Below, one piece after another: positions 45,080 through 55,491 of a stretch of 64,000 nucleotides of DNA (positions are counted from its first letter, which is position 1; every line of letters begins with the position of its first letter). This DNA comes from Paenibacillus sp. KS-LC4. Lineage in GTDB: Bacteria; Bacillota; Bacilli; Paenibacillales; Paenibacillaceae. A program made the translations under genes and the position numbers. The notes beneath the pieces are model-generated. The model saw only the letters and a list, made by a program, of their open reading frames with translations, made no database searches and was not told the origin of the DNA. The DNA lies in assembly GCF_036894955.1 (NCBI RefSeq), contig NZ_CP145905.1:3428501-3492500 (forward strand). Direction: 5' to 3'.

Positions 45080-45427
45080 ATGCTGCTCGTTTATGCTGTG
45101 GCCCTCCTGCTTGGAGGATTATTCGCAGTGAATGCCGTATTCGCGTATCAAAGCAAGCATATTGATCCTCTATTCTGGGCCACGATATGGTATCAACTCA
45201 AGCTGCTTCCTGTCATTTTCGCTGCAAATGTTATGATCGGCTTCGGCGTCAAATTTTTGTATAAAGGCTTTGGAAATTTGACCTTTGCTCTCACCTTGTC
45301 AAAAGGCGTTGAAATTTTGGTCTGTGTCGTCATTGGCATCCTATTTTTGCGGGAGATGCCCAATTGGAAAACCATTGCCGGACTTGCCATCGTCGTGCTG
45401 GGCTTCTGGATTACGAAGCTCAAATGA
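45080..45427 (+). CDS. small four-helix membrane protein, DMT/EamA-like half transporter
   Basis: 115 residues from ATG 45080 (AAAGGAG 10 nt upstream). Four membrane segments (LLVYAVALLLGGLFAVNAVFA, LPVIFAANVMIGFGVKFL, LTFALTLSKGVEILVCVVIGILFL, IAGLAIVVLGFWITKL), with the REMPNWKTIAGLAIVVLGF ending seen in drug/metabolite transporter half-units that act as dimers. Substrate is unknown. Divergent from the ArsR-type gene at 44607-44921, which probably controls it. Confidence 0.7.
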   Translation: MLLVYAVALLLGGLFAVNAVFAYQSKHIDPLFWATIWYQLKLLPVIFAANVMIGFGVKFLYKGFGNLTFALTLSKGVEILVCVVIGILFLREMPNWKTIAGLAIVVLGFWITKLK

Positions 45428-45460
45428 GCGCTATCTAGTCCAGTCGTTACTCAAAAAAAT

Positions 45461-45515
45461 AAACAGCCTAAAGCCGCCCCGTTATAGCGGGCGTCCGCTT
45501 TAGACTGTTTCTTTT
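45461..45515. terminator. bidirectional terminator
   Basis: AAACAG-CTAAAGC pairs with GCTTTAG-CTGTTT with a GCCCG/CGGGC upper stem. It separates the small transporter gene from convergent murI. Confidence 0.75.
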
Positions 45516-45517
45516 CA

Positions 45518-46315
45518 TTAGCTCATTATTTCTTCGTTCTGCACATGACTTTCACTGATCAATTCAAATGCAGTGCGTATTTTCTCAATATAAGCGGGAT
45601 CATTGCCGGTACACATAAAGCGAACGCTGCCGCTTCTTACACCGCCTACCATGCCTACTCGGCTTAACAGCGCTGTCAGGCGTTTTATCGTTCCTGCATT
45701 GCCATCTATAATCTGAATATGTGGCGGCAATATTTCGCGGAGCAGCCCTTTATAGAAGGGATAATGGGTACAGCCCAAGACGACAATGCCATAACGGTCC
45801 AAATCATACCCAGTCAGCTTAGAGTGGAAATAGTCGCTCATAATTCGCTTGTCAAACTGCAAGTCCTCACAATAGCGCACAAGCTCAGGAAGCGGCAAGG
45901 AATCTACAATCCCCTCATCGTCTACCCGTGACACAAGAGCATAATATTTAGGCTGCTGCAGCGTTAGCGGTGTCGCGAACACCAGCACCCGCTTGCCTGT
46001 TCTGCGGTTCATCTCAACCGCCGGTTTAACCGCCGGCTCCATGCCGACTATGGGAAAAGAATACATCGTTCGCAGCTCGGCTACCGCAATGCTGGTCGCT
46101 GTATTGCAAGCAACAACCAAGGCATCAATGCCTTCGCCTACCATCGTTTCCACAGCCTCCAGAATAAAAGCTCTGACTTCCTCCTTCGACTTCGTTCCAT
46201 AAGGAACATGCAAATTATCAGCCATAAAAAGATAATCCTGAGCAGGGAGTCGTCGAAGCGCCTCAGCCATTACGGTTAGCCCGCCAATACCCGAATCCAA
46301 AAAACCAATTTTCAT
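45518..46315 (-). CDS. murI: glutamate racemase MurI (RacE)
   Basis: 265 residues; supplies D-glutamate for peptidoglycan. Both catalytic cysteines are present, in VVACNTATSIA and LGCTHYPF, with the N-terminal GFLDSGIGGLTV and DNLHVPYGTKS. Length and motif order are normal. Single gene between two terminators. Confidence 0.96.
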   Translation of the reverse strand: MKIGFLDSGIGGLTVMAEALRRLPAQDYLFMADNLHVPYGTKSKEEVRAFILEAVETMVGEGIDALVVACNTATSIAVAELRTMYSFPIVGMEPAVKPAVEMNRRTGKRVLVFATPLTLQQPKYYALVSRVDDEGIVDSLPLPELVRYCEDLQFDKRIMSDYFHSKLTGYDLDRYGIVVLGCTHYPFYKGLLREILPPHIQIIDGNAGTIKRLTALLSRVGMVGGVRSGSVRFMCTGNDPAYIEKIRTAFELISESHVQNEEIMS

Positions 46316-46437
46316 TTTTATCGTTCCCTAACTTTTGTAATAAAGGCTTATACCAGCATAGCGCGATAGCAAGCTATAGGCAATATCCGTAGAGAAGATT
46401 ATCAGCAACATGCGCTCATAAACGAATATTTTTTTTC

Positions 46438-46475
46438 AAAAAAAGAACCAACCAGACGTTCCTGATTGGCCTTTT
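46438..46475 (-). terminator. intrinsic terminator after the M4 peptidase gene
   Basis: On the minus strand CCAATCAG and CTGGTTGG form an 8-bp stem with one mismatch (G-T pair) and a 6-nt loop, followed by TTCTTTTTTT, about 30 nt past the stop codon. Confidence 0.7.
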
Positions 46476-46506
46476 TCACTATTATCTATCATTTTACTTG
46501 CATTTT

Positions 46507-48499
<1,993 letters not shown>

Positions 48500-49033
48500 T
48501 TGCAAACACCACCTAGAAGACCGGGAACGTCGCCCTATAGACCCGGGCAGCCCTCAGCAGCGAGGCCTAGCAGCGCCCAAACTCAGCGGCCCGTTGCTAA
48601 TCCGCGAGTTGATTCGGGACTAGCGACTGCAGCAGCACGCCAAGCCACTCCATCGGCAACTGTTCAGCCCGTACCACAGCCTGCACCAGCCGCGAACAAA
48701 AAACAGCCGAAAAATAGGCTGGCTTTAGCGATTATATCGCTAATTTTCGGCATTATTAGCGTATTGCTGTGTATAGGCGGCTTGTTCACCTTGATCGGAA
48801 CGGCGCTAAATCCTTATGCCGATGACACAGTTGGAATGGCGAGCTTTATTATTTCTGGCATTCTTATTTTCATCTTCAGCCTGCTCGGCTTTATTTTCGG
48901 TCTAGCATCCAAGCGCTCCTCAAGCGGCAAAGGCATGGCGATAGCAGGCATTATTTTATCCGCTCCACCACTGTTTCTAACGGTGCTTGGGGTAGGCGGC
49001 TTTATGTTTGCTGCAATTTTCGCCATGTATTAA
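48500..49033 (+). CDS. proline-rich membrane protein, DUF4190-like
   Basis: 177 residues from TTG 48500, which has GGGAG 8 nt upstream; the ATG at 48485 has none. The first 70 residues are rich in Pro, Ala, Gln and Ser (TPPRRPGTSPYRPGQPS) and probably disordered in the cytoplasm. Then come three hydrophobic segments (LALAIISLIFGIISVLLCIGG, FIISGILIFIFSLLGFIFGLA, IAGIILSAPPLFLTVLGVG) with the SSSGKGMAIAGI turn typical of DUF4190 proteins. Function is unknown. Confidence 0.7.
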   Translation: MQTPPRRPGTSPYRPGQPSAARPSSAQTQRPVANPRVDSGLATAAARQATPSATVQPVPQPAPAANKKQPKNRLALAIISLIFGIISVLLCIGGLFTLIGTALNPYADDTVGMASFIISGILIFIFSLLGFIFGLASKRSSSGKGMAIAGIILSAPPLFLTVLGVGGFMFAAIFAMY

Positions 49034-49135
49034 GCTAAACTCTGGCAGTCCTTTTCTTATCCTTGCATTTGTTTCTTATTCTCTCACCCCCTATAATCGA
49101 AGGAACGAAGGAATGAGGAAAGTAGGAAAATAAAG

Positions 49136-50080
49136 ATGAACCTGTCATCACTGCTAACGGCTATTGAGCCGCTGGATTTAAGAAGCTGCCTTGTGTCACA
49201 TAATGGCAGGCTTATTATCGAACATTACCGAAATCAGCGCACGAGAGAAGAGATTGCTAAAGTTAATTCCTGCACCAAAAGCGTCGTATCTGCGCTAATT
49301 TGTATCGCGATGGACAAGCAGCTTCTGCCGGCGCCTTCGACGCCCGCCGCTGCATTTTTCCCCCAGCTTGCTGGAGATCCTGATCCGAGAAAACAAACGA
49401 TAACGCTGGAGCACCTATTGACGATGTCGGCTGGCTTCAACTGGACGGAGTTCGGCGGGCAAAACTCCTTCCCCCGCATGACGCAAACGCCAAACTGGAT
49501 TCAATTTGCCTTGGAGCAGCCTTTGTCGGATGAGCCTGGCTCACGAATGGAATACAACTCTGGTCTCTCACAAATGCTCTCCGCCCTGCTCGCACAAGCA
49601 AGCGGCATGACCACTGCTGCATTTGCCGAGCGTTACCTATTCCAGCCGTTAGGCATTTCCCAATATGAATGGGAGCATGATCCTCAGGGCATTCATACAG
49701 GGGGCTTTGGACTCAAACTGCTGCCTGCCGATATGCTGAAGCTGGGAGAGCTGTATTTGCAGCAGGGTGCATGGAATGGACAGCAGCTTATCTCTCAAGC
49801 TTTAGTAGAACGCTCCGTCTCTCCTGCAATAGCCGCTAAGTCTCCTCGTCATGGCCAGTACGGCTGGCATTGGTGGGTCGATTGTTATTCAGCAGCTGCG
49901 GACGCCGCTTCGCCTTCTGCCTTCGATTTTTATTATGCTTTAGGCTTTGGCGGACAGACGATTACCGTTGTTCCCAGCCTCCATATCGTCGCAGTCGTCA
50001 CCAATGACAGACTGAAAAGAGGCAAGCCTCCAGCGGATATTTTCCGCCAGCACATTGCACCTCTGCTCATCCAGCCATAA
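49136..50080 (+). CDS. serine hydrolase, class C beta-lactamase/penicillin-binding-protein-like
   Basis: 314 residues, no signal peptide. The S-x-x-K nucleophile motif is SCTKSVVSALI, the Tyr motif is MEYNSGLSQML, and the third motif region is YGWHWWVD with GFGGQTITVVPSL near the end. Such proteins hydrolyse esters or D-amino-acid peptides; a true beta-lactamase is not implied. The ribosome binding site is weak (AGGAAAATAAAG). Followed by a terminator and the germination operon. Confidence 0.88.
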   Translation: MNLSSLLTAIEPLDLRSCLVSHNGRLIIEHYRNQRTREEIAKVNSCTKSVVSALICIAMDKQLLPAPSTPAAAFFPQLAGDPDPRKQTITLEHLLTMSAGFNWTEFGGQNSFPRMTQTPNWIQFALEQPLSDEPGSRMEYNSGLSQMLSALLAQASGMTTAAFAERYLFQPLGISQYEWEHDPQGIHTGGFGLKLLPADMLKLGELYLQQGAWNGQQLISQALVERSVSPAIAAKSPRHGQYGWHWWVDCYSAAADAASPSAFDFYYALGFGGQTITVVPSLHIVAVVTNDRLKRGKPPADIFRQHIAPLLIQP

Positions 50081-50091
50081 ATTAAAAACCA

Positions 50092-50121
50092 AGACAACCT
50101 CCTCGCGGACGTTGTCTTTTT
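50092..50121 (+). terminator. intrinsic terminator after the serine hydrolase gene
   Basis: AAGACAAC and GTTGTCTT form an 8-bp stem with a 12-nt loop, followed by TTTAT on the plus strand. Confidence 0.7.
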
Positions 50122-50126
50122 ATGTC

Positions 50127-50156
50127 GTATAGTTTTCTATAGCGCAAGCCATACTG
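50127..50156 (+). promoter_or_regulatory. possible forespore (sigma-G type) promoter of the ger operon
   Basis: GTATA (50127-50131) and CATACTG (50150-50156) are 18 bp apart and resemble the sigma-G -35 and CATNNTA -10 elements, with one mismatch in the -10. This suits forespore expression known for gerA-type operons, but the match is modest. Confidence 0.35.
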
Positions 50157-50198
50157 GTAAATGTAAGAAACCAGGACATGGAAACTAGGTGAGCGAAC

Positions 50199-51752
50199 AT
50201 GACAACCGAGAATGGAAATACGGGAAACAGCAGTCAGGATACGATGCCGTCCGTCCCACAAAGTGGACAATCGAGCAGCGGGGATGGCAAGCAACCGATT
50301 AACTCCACATTGGAGGACAATCTTCGTTATCTGGAATCTGTCTTTGACCGCAGCTCCGACATCATCTTCAGGCATTGGCATTACGGCCCCGAAATGAAGT
50401 ATAAAGCATGCTCGATCTACTACAGCTCGCTCATTCAAGACGATACCATTAACTATATGAAAATATCGCTACAGGATCTTGTAACGCATGAAGTCGGACC
50501 CGGAATGGAAGCCGGAATTGACGAGGTCCGTTTTTTTTTCGAAAACCATGGCCCTTCCGGTAAAAAAGTAACGCTCCTAAACGATTTAGATGCTGTCGTA
50601 GGCGGTATTTCCAGCGGGCAGCTGCTCATTATATTCGATGGCTGGCAGCAGGCACTCAGCTTTAAAGCCCAATCTGTTGAGACGAGACAGGTCAATGAAC
50701 CCGTCAATGAATCGGTCGTGCAGGGGCCTCGTGAAAGCACCGTCGAAAACCTGCAAAAAAATTTAGGACTGCTGCGGCTGCGGCTGAAAACGCCGAAATT
50801 CAAAATTGAGCTCATGAGCGGCGGCGGCGATACCAACACAACGGTCGCATTCGGATATTTGGATGGCAAAGTGGATATTGAAATGCTCGCCGAGTTTAAG
50901 AAGCGAATGGAGCTCATTAAGACGGTCGATGTATTGGAAACCTCCTATATCGAGCAGCTTATTGAGGATTCCAGCTATTCTCCTTTTCCGCAGCATCGCT
51001 ATACGGAACGAACGGATATGGCTGTAGCAGCGCTATTAAACGGCAAAATCGTCGTGCTTGTGCAAGGAACCGGCGGCATGTTGATTTGTCCAGGCATGTT
51101 TACTGAATTTTTCCAATCCAGCGAGGATTATTACCAGCGTACAATAATATCCACGATGATACGCTGGCTGCGAATTATTGCCTTTATTATCGCGTTGTCG
51201 CTGCCCAGCGTATATATTGCGCTATCAACCTTCCATCCCGAGCTTATCCCAACCGTCCTGCTGCTTGCCGTGCTGAATGCACGTGAGGGATTGCCGCTCC
51301 CTGCTTTCTTCGAGGCGCTACTGATGGAATTTTTCTTCGAGCTGATGCGTGAGGCTGGGGTACGTCTGCCAAGAACGGTAGGCTCTGCTGTCAGCATAGT
51401 CGGGGCACTCGTCATTGGCGACGCAGCGATAAGCGCCGGAATCGCCTCCCCCATTATGGTTATCGTCGTCGCGCTGACAGGGATCGCCTCCTTCTCCATT
51501 CCACAATATGGAATCGCTATTGCGCTTCGCATTTTACGCTTTCCGCTAATGATCTCCGCAGCGCTGCTCGGCGGATTTGGGATGATGATTTGCTTTCTAT
51601 TTATTTTGCTTCATCTATGCAAGCTGAGGTCGCTTGGTCAGCCTTATATGGCTCCGCTCGCTCCTTTTCGGCTAGTTGAGCTTCGCGATGTCATTATGAG
51701 AATTCCGCTTAAAAGGCTGCTGCAAAAGCCACAAAAAATGCATCGGCAATAA
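50199..51752 (+). CDS. spore germination protein GerA family (A subunit)
   Basis: 517 residues. A hydrophilic N-terminal half (to about residue 300, starting with a Ser/Gly/Gln-rich stretch) includes the conserved ESTVENLQKNLGLLRLRLKTPKFK and YTERTDMAVAALLNGKIVVLVQGT blocks. The C-terminal half has about five membrane segments with FHPELIPTVLLLAVLNAREGLPLPAF and EAGVRLPRTVGSAVSIVGALVIGDAA. It forms the nutrient-gated channel part of a germinant receptor in the spore inner membrane. First gene of the operon; AGGTGAG precedes ATG. Confidence 0.94.
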   Translation: MTTENGNTGNSSQDTMPSVPQSGQSSSGDGKQPINSTLEDNLRYLESVFDRSSDIIFRHWHYGPEMKYKACSIYYSSLIQDDTINYMKISLQDLVTHEVGPGMEAGIDEVRFFFENHGPSGKKVTLLNDLDAVVGGISSGQLLIIFDGWQQALSFKAQSVETRQVNEPVNESVVQGPRESTVENLQKNLGLLRLRLKTPKFKIELMSGGGDTNTTVAFGYLDGKVDIEMLAEFKKRMELIKTVDVLETSYIEQLIEDSSYSPFPQHRYTERTDMAVAALLNGKIVVLVQGTGGMLICPGMFTEFFQSSEDYYQRTIISTMIRWLRIIAFIIALSLPSVYIALSTFHPELIPTVLLLAVLNAREGLPLPAFFEALLMEFFFELMREAGVRLPRTVGSAVSIVGALVIGDAAISAGIASPIMVIVVALTGIASFSIPQYGIAIALRILRFPLMISAALLGGFGMMICFLFILLHLCKLRSLGQPYMAPLAPFRLVELRDVIMRIPLKRLLQKPQKMHRQ

Positions 51753-51804
51753 GGCTTGCTGTCAGCCGCTATATTCTCAAAAATAGGAGAAAGAATGGAT
51801 ACAC

Positions 51805-52974
51805 ATGAGAAAACAAACAAGCCTCTTTTCCCTTACAGCCTCATTAATCATCATGCTGGCACTGCTCTCAACTGTGCTTACAGGCTGCTGGAGCAAGTAT
51901 GAGCTGACCGAGCGTGGCTTTGTGATGGGCGTCGCGCTGGATGAAACGAAGGATGGAAAAATCGAAATGCTGACGCAAATTTATCGGCCAGCCTCGGTTG
52001 AAACCGGCAAGTCAGCGACAACCCAAACGTCCAGCGTCAGCATTCGAACGCAGGATGACACGGTGATGGAGGCGATTCGCGACATTCCTATTCATTTGGG
52101 CCGCAAAGCCCAGTGGAGCCATACAAGAATCATTATTGTTGGAGAAAAGCTGGCAAGAAATCAGGATTTGGGCAAAACACTGGATATATTTTACCGTGAT
52201 CATGAGCCGCGCAGCAGCGTTAAGCTGCTCATCTCCAAGGGACCGGCCCACAAAATGCTGGAGAAGCAGCCGCTTATTGAACAAACGACGGCGCAGCAAA
52301 TTTTGCGAACGGAGGAGTTTTCTTACCTCAACGCAGCTAAAACGATGGACACCACGCTGCTTAGCTTGCTGCTGCAAAGGGAAAGCGCTCATCCCGACGC
52401 CGTCCTCTCTTATGTATACAACGAAGCTAGTCCAGAGGAGGCGATGTCCACTGCCGGGCTTGCCCTGATCAAGGATGGCAAGCTTAAAAAAATTATGCCC
52501 CCGGATAAAGTGGAAGGGCTGCTCATGCTGCGTAACGACTATCACTCCGGCGTACTGGAGACGCCATGCTCCGGTATGAAAGGGGAAAAGGAAACCGCCG
52601 AGGTGCTGGCGCTTCACACAGCGATGACAACGAAGCTCCTTAACGGCAAGCCTCAGGTGAGCTTTCATATCAAAGGAGAGCTAGCCATTACCGAGCTGAA
52701 ATGCTCGTCGATTATGTCGTTCAAGGACGAACAAAAATTCATTGAGAAATTTTCCGCTGCCATTTTGCGGCAAACGCAGGGAACGCTTCATTTTCTGCAA
52801 AAAAATAAGCTTGAGGTTATCGGTATTGGCAATCAGCTGTACCGTCAAAATCCTAAAGCTTGGCTAAAGCTGCGGCAGGACTGGGACGAGCAGTTTGCCC
52901 AGCTTCCGATCGAAGTTAAAGCAGAGCTTAAGCTGGTGACAGGTGGAACAATAAACAGCAAGCCGTCCTCTTAA
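51805..52974 (+). CDS. spore germination lipoprotein GerC family
   Basis: 389 residues. Lipobox LTGCWSKYELTERGFVMGVALDE is the classical GerC start, with lipid anchoring at Cys. TQIYRPASVETG, LGRKAQWSHTRIIIVGEKLAR and FYRDHEPRSSVKLLISKG follow the Ger(x)C order. The ribosome binding site AGGAG is 15 nt from the ATG, which is long. Located between GerA and GerB type genes as the C subunit of the same receptor. Confidence 0.93.
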   Translation: MRKQTSLFSLTASLIIMLALLSTVLTGCWSKYELTERGFVMGVALDETKDGKIEMLTQIYRPASVETGKSATTQTSSVSIRTQDDTVMEAIRDIPIHLGRKAQWSHTRIIIVGEKLARNQDLGKTLDIFYRDHEPRSSVKLLISKGPAHKMLEKQPLIEQTTAQQILRTEEFSYLNAAKTMDTTLLSLLLQRESAHPDAVLSYVYNEASPEEAMSTAGLALIKDGKLKKIMPPDKVEGLLMLRNDYHSGVLETPCSGMKGEKETAEVLALHTAMTTKLLNGKPQVSFHIKGELAITELKCSSIMSFKDEQKFIEKFSAAILRQTQGTLHFLQKNKLEVIGIGNQLYRQNPKAWLKLRQDWDEQFAQLPIEVKAELKLVTGGTINSKPSS

Positions 52975-52995
52975 CTAGTAGAAAGGATATGTGCG

Positions 52996-53241
52996 ATGTG
53001 GGAAAGAACGTTAGTTGTAGCCATATTTTTTGGAGGCATGTTTCTATATGACAGCATCACGCTGCGCGGCAAAATGGCGAAGAAGGATAAGTGGATCTAT
53101 GCCCTTATTGTAGCTGCTTGCCTTTATATGGCCATTGATTATGTTGTAAACAAAGATTGGCTCGATTATTTTGACGTGGTTGAACAAATTTTGAACGGAC
53201 CTGCTCAACTGATTAATAACATGCTGGGTGGACCGGGTTAA
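52996..53241 (+). CDS. small membrane protein in the ger operon
   Basis: 81 residues with AAAGGA 8 nt before ATG. Two hydrophobic segments (RTLVVAIFFGGMFLYD and WIYALIVAACLYMAIDYVV) flank a basic loop (RGKMAKKDK); the end is amphipathic. It begins 22 nt after the GerC stop and ends 28 nt before the first GerB gene, so it belongs to the operon. It may correspond to the small D-type accessory subunits of some germinant receptors. Sequence alone does not prove it. Confidence 0.72.
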   Translation: MWERTLVVAIFFGGMFLYDSITLRGKMAKKDKWIYALIVAACLYMAIDYVVNKDWLDYFDVVEQILNGPAQLINNMLGGPG

Positions 53242-53268
53242 CTATATGAGGAGAGGAGATACTTTGAA

Positions 53269-54363
53269 TTGAATGGTCAAAAGGTAAGCCCCTTTCAAAC
53301 GGCTGTGCTCTTCTATGTATTTTTGACCGGCGCAACGGTCATTTACATACCAGGTCCACTCATCGGCATAGCTGGAACCGGCGCTTGGATATCTTTGCTG
53401 TTATCTGGTGCGATTGGCTTTCTCATGCTCATGATGCTGTTTTATTTAAACCGACGCTTTCCTGATCTGGACTACATTGATTATAGCCGAGCTTTAATTG
53501 GCAACATACTGACGATGCTTTTTGGTCTTGCAGCAATTTCCTATATATTGCCTCTACAAGCTTCCATCGTCGAAGGTGCTGGCTTGTTTATGGTTAGCGC
53601 GATGATGAGAGAAACACCGATATACCTATTCTCCTCGCTTATTTTTGTTATCGCCGCCTGTACTGCACGTGCAGGCATTGAGGTCATAGCAAGGATGTTC
53701 GTCCTGCTTATGCTTATAACGACCTTCTTTCTCTTCATCGTACTTGTGTTCGCACTTCCTGAATACCAGCCAGAGCAATTGCTCCCTATTGCTCCCAAAG
53801 GGCTGCGGCCGCTCGCTTACGGAGCTTATTTTACATTCGGGATCCCCTTTGCCGAGGTGTCAATGTTTGGAATGCTGCTGCCATTTGTAGCAGGAGACAA
53901 GTTAAAAACAAAGCTTCACCGATCGTTGTCCATCGCTTTGGCTGCGAGCATCCTTACCTTATGTGCAATGACGATATGTGTTTTAATGGTATTTGGAACA
54001 ACCGCGGCTTTCAATCCATTCGTTCTCTATTCCGTAGCCCGGCTCATAGAATTTCAAGAAATTATTCAGCGAATTGAATCCGTAATCGGCATGTCCCTTA
54101 TTCTCGGCTCCTATATGAAGGCAACCATTTCGTTATACTTGCTTAGCTTGTATATGGCGAAGCTTTTCCGCCTTAAGGACAATAATACGCTCATTATGCC
54201 GCTTGCGCTATGCGCTTTTCTATTAGGGCTGGTTACATATGATAGCAATACACAATGGAACCATTTTTTCATGAAATTTTTTCCACTCTGGATCGGAATG
54301 GTCATTGTTACTCCGCTGGTTATTGTCACCGCTGTAGCGATGCTTCGACCAGCGAAGCGTTAG
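53269..54363 (+). CDS. spore germination permease GerB family, copy 1
   Basis: 364 residues from TTG 53269 (GGAG 10 nt upstream). Ten membrane segments of the APC-superfamily GerB permeases, beginning SPFQTAVLFYVFLTGATVIYIPG and including LDYIDYSRALIGN, the region ACTARAGIEVIARM, and YSVARLIEFQEIIQRIESV. It is the nutrient-binding subunit of the receptor. It is followed 33 nt later by a close paralogue of the same length. Confidence 0.93.
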   Translation: MNGQKVSPFQTAVLFYVFLTGATVIYIPGPLIGIAGTGAWISLLLSGAIGFLMLMMLFYLNRRFPDLDYIDYSRALIGNILTMLFGLAAISYILPLQASIVEGAGLFMVSAMMRETPIYLFSSLIFVIAACTARAGIEVIARMFVLLMLITTFFLFIVLVFALPEYQPEQLLPIAPKGLRPLAYGAYFTFGIPFAEVSMFGMLLPFVAGDKLKTKLHRSLSIALAASILTLCAMTICVLMVFGTTAAFNPFVLYSVARLIEFQEIIQRIESVIGMSLILGSYMKATISLYLLSLYMAKLFRLKDNNTLIMPLALCAFLLGLVTYDSNTQWNHFFMKFFPLWIGMVIVTPLVIVTAVAMLRPAKR

Positions 54364-54396
54364 ATGGAAAAATTTAGAGGAAGGTGGAATTTCGGT

Positions 54397-55491
54397 TTGA
54401 TTAAACAAAAGATCAGTTCTTTTCAAATGGGCGTGCTTTTCTTTGTGTTCATGACCGGATCCTCCATCATTTTTGTTCCTGGACCGCTAATTGGAAAAGC
54501 AGGCGCCGCTGCCTGGCTATCCCTGCTGCTATCTGGATTAGTCGGATTTGGCATCCTAATGATGCTGTTGTATTTGTATCGCCGATTTCCCGGCCTTGAT
54601 TACATTGACTACAGTCGCAGGCTAATGGGCAACGGACTGACGGTGCTGTTAGGGCTGCTGACCATCTCGTATTTGCTGCAAATGCAAGCGGCAATTGTCA
54701 TTGGTGTAGGTCAGTTCATGATTGGAGCGATGATGAGGGAAACACCGATGTACGCCTTTACTTCTCTGATTTTTCTCATTGCTGGTTTGACGGCTCGCGC
54801 AGGCATAGAAGTTATAGCGCGCATGTTCACGCTCATTATGCTATTAACTTCCTTCTTTATTGCCATCGTGCTGTTGTTTGCCATTCCTGTCTACCAGCCT
54901 GACCAATTGCTTCCGATCTTGCCCAAAGGCCTGACGCCCGTCTTCGCAGGAGCTTATTATACGTTTGGATTTCCATATTCCGAAGTGTTTTTATTCGGCA
55001 TGCTGCTGCCGTTCGCTGCGGGACCAAAGGTGCAGAAAAAGCTGATGATGAGCTTATCTATCTCCTTTGCCTTAAACCTAATCGTGCTCTGTGCAGTAAC
55101 TCTGTGCTCATTAATGGTATTTGGTTCGTCCGCAGGAGCCGGGCCCTACGTGCTGTATTCCATAGCCCGACTCATTGAATTTCAGGAAATATTCCAGCGT
55201 GTGGAGTCCATCATTGGCATGTCGCTCATTCTCGGCTCTTATATGAAAGCAACGCTTGCTCTTTATGTGCTCAGTCTCTTTATAACTAAGCTTTGCGGCA
55301 TGAAGGACAATAATGTCCTCATTATGCCACTGGCTCTGACCGGCTTTTTGCTAGGGCTCGTCACTTACGACAGCACTACGCAATGGGGACATATTGTAAC
55401 GGAAATTCATCCTTTATGGACCGGATTCGTACTGCTTATTCCACTGCTTATCGTTATGACGATTGCCATATTTCGGCCAGCTAAGACATAG
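54397..55491 (+). CDS. spore germination permease GerB family, copy 2
   Basis: 364 residues from TTG 54397 (GGAAGGTGG about 9 nt upstream). This start aligns residue for residue with copy 1 (IKQKISSFQMGVLF against NGQKVSPFQTAVLF) and gives the same length. An ATG at 54364, touching the copy 1 stop, would add 11 residues and is less likely. The two copies share most motifs (LDYIDYSRRLMGN, LTARAGIEVIARMFTL, YSIARLIEFQEIFQRVES) and look like a tandem duplication. Differences concentrate in the loop around 185-215. The end overlaps the convergent esterase gene by 11 bp. Confidence 0.92.
   Translation: MIKQKISSFQMGVLFFVFMTGSSIIFVPGPLIGKAGAAAWLSLLLSGLVGFGILMMLLYLYRRFPGLDYIDYSRRLMGNGLTVLLGLLTISYLLQMQAAIVIGVGQFMIGAMMRETPMYAFTSLIFLIAGLTARAGIEVIARMFTLIMLLTSFFIAIVLLFAIPVYQPDQLLPILPKGLTPVFAGAYYTFGFPYSEVFLFGMLLPFAAGPKVQKKLMMSLSISFALNLIVLCAVTLCSLMVFGSSAGAGPYVLYSIARLIEFQEIFQRVESIIGMSLILGSYMKATLALYVLSLFITKLCGMKDNNVLIMPLALTGFLLGLVTYDSTTQWGHIVTEIHPLWTGFVLLIPLLIVMTIAIFRPAKT

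Noticed and set aside
54364..54396. ATG start directly after the first GerB stop for the second GerB gene
   Set aside because: The TTG at 54397 has a better ribosome binding site and gives exact alignment and equal length with the paralogue.
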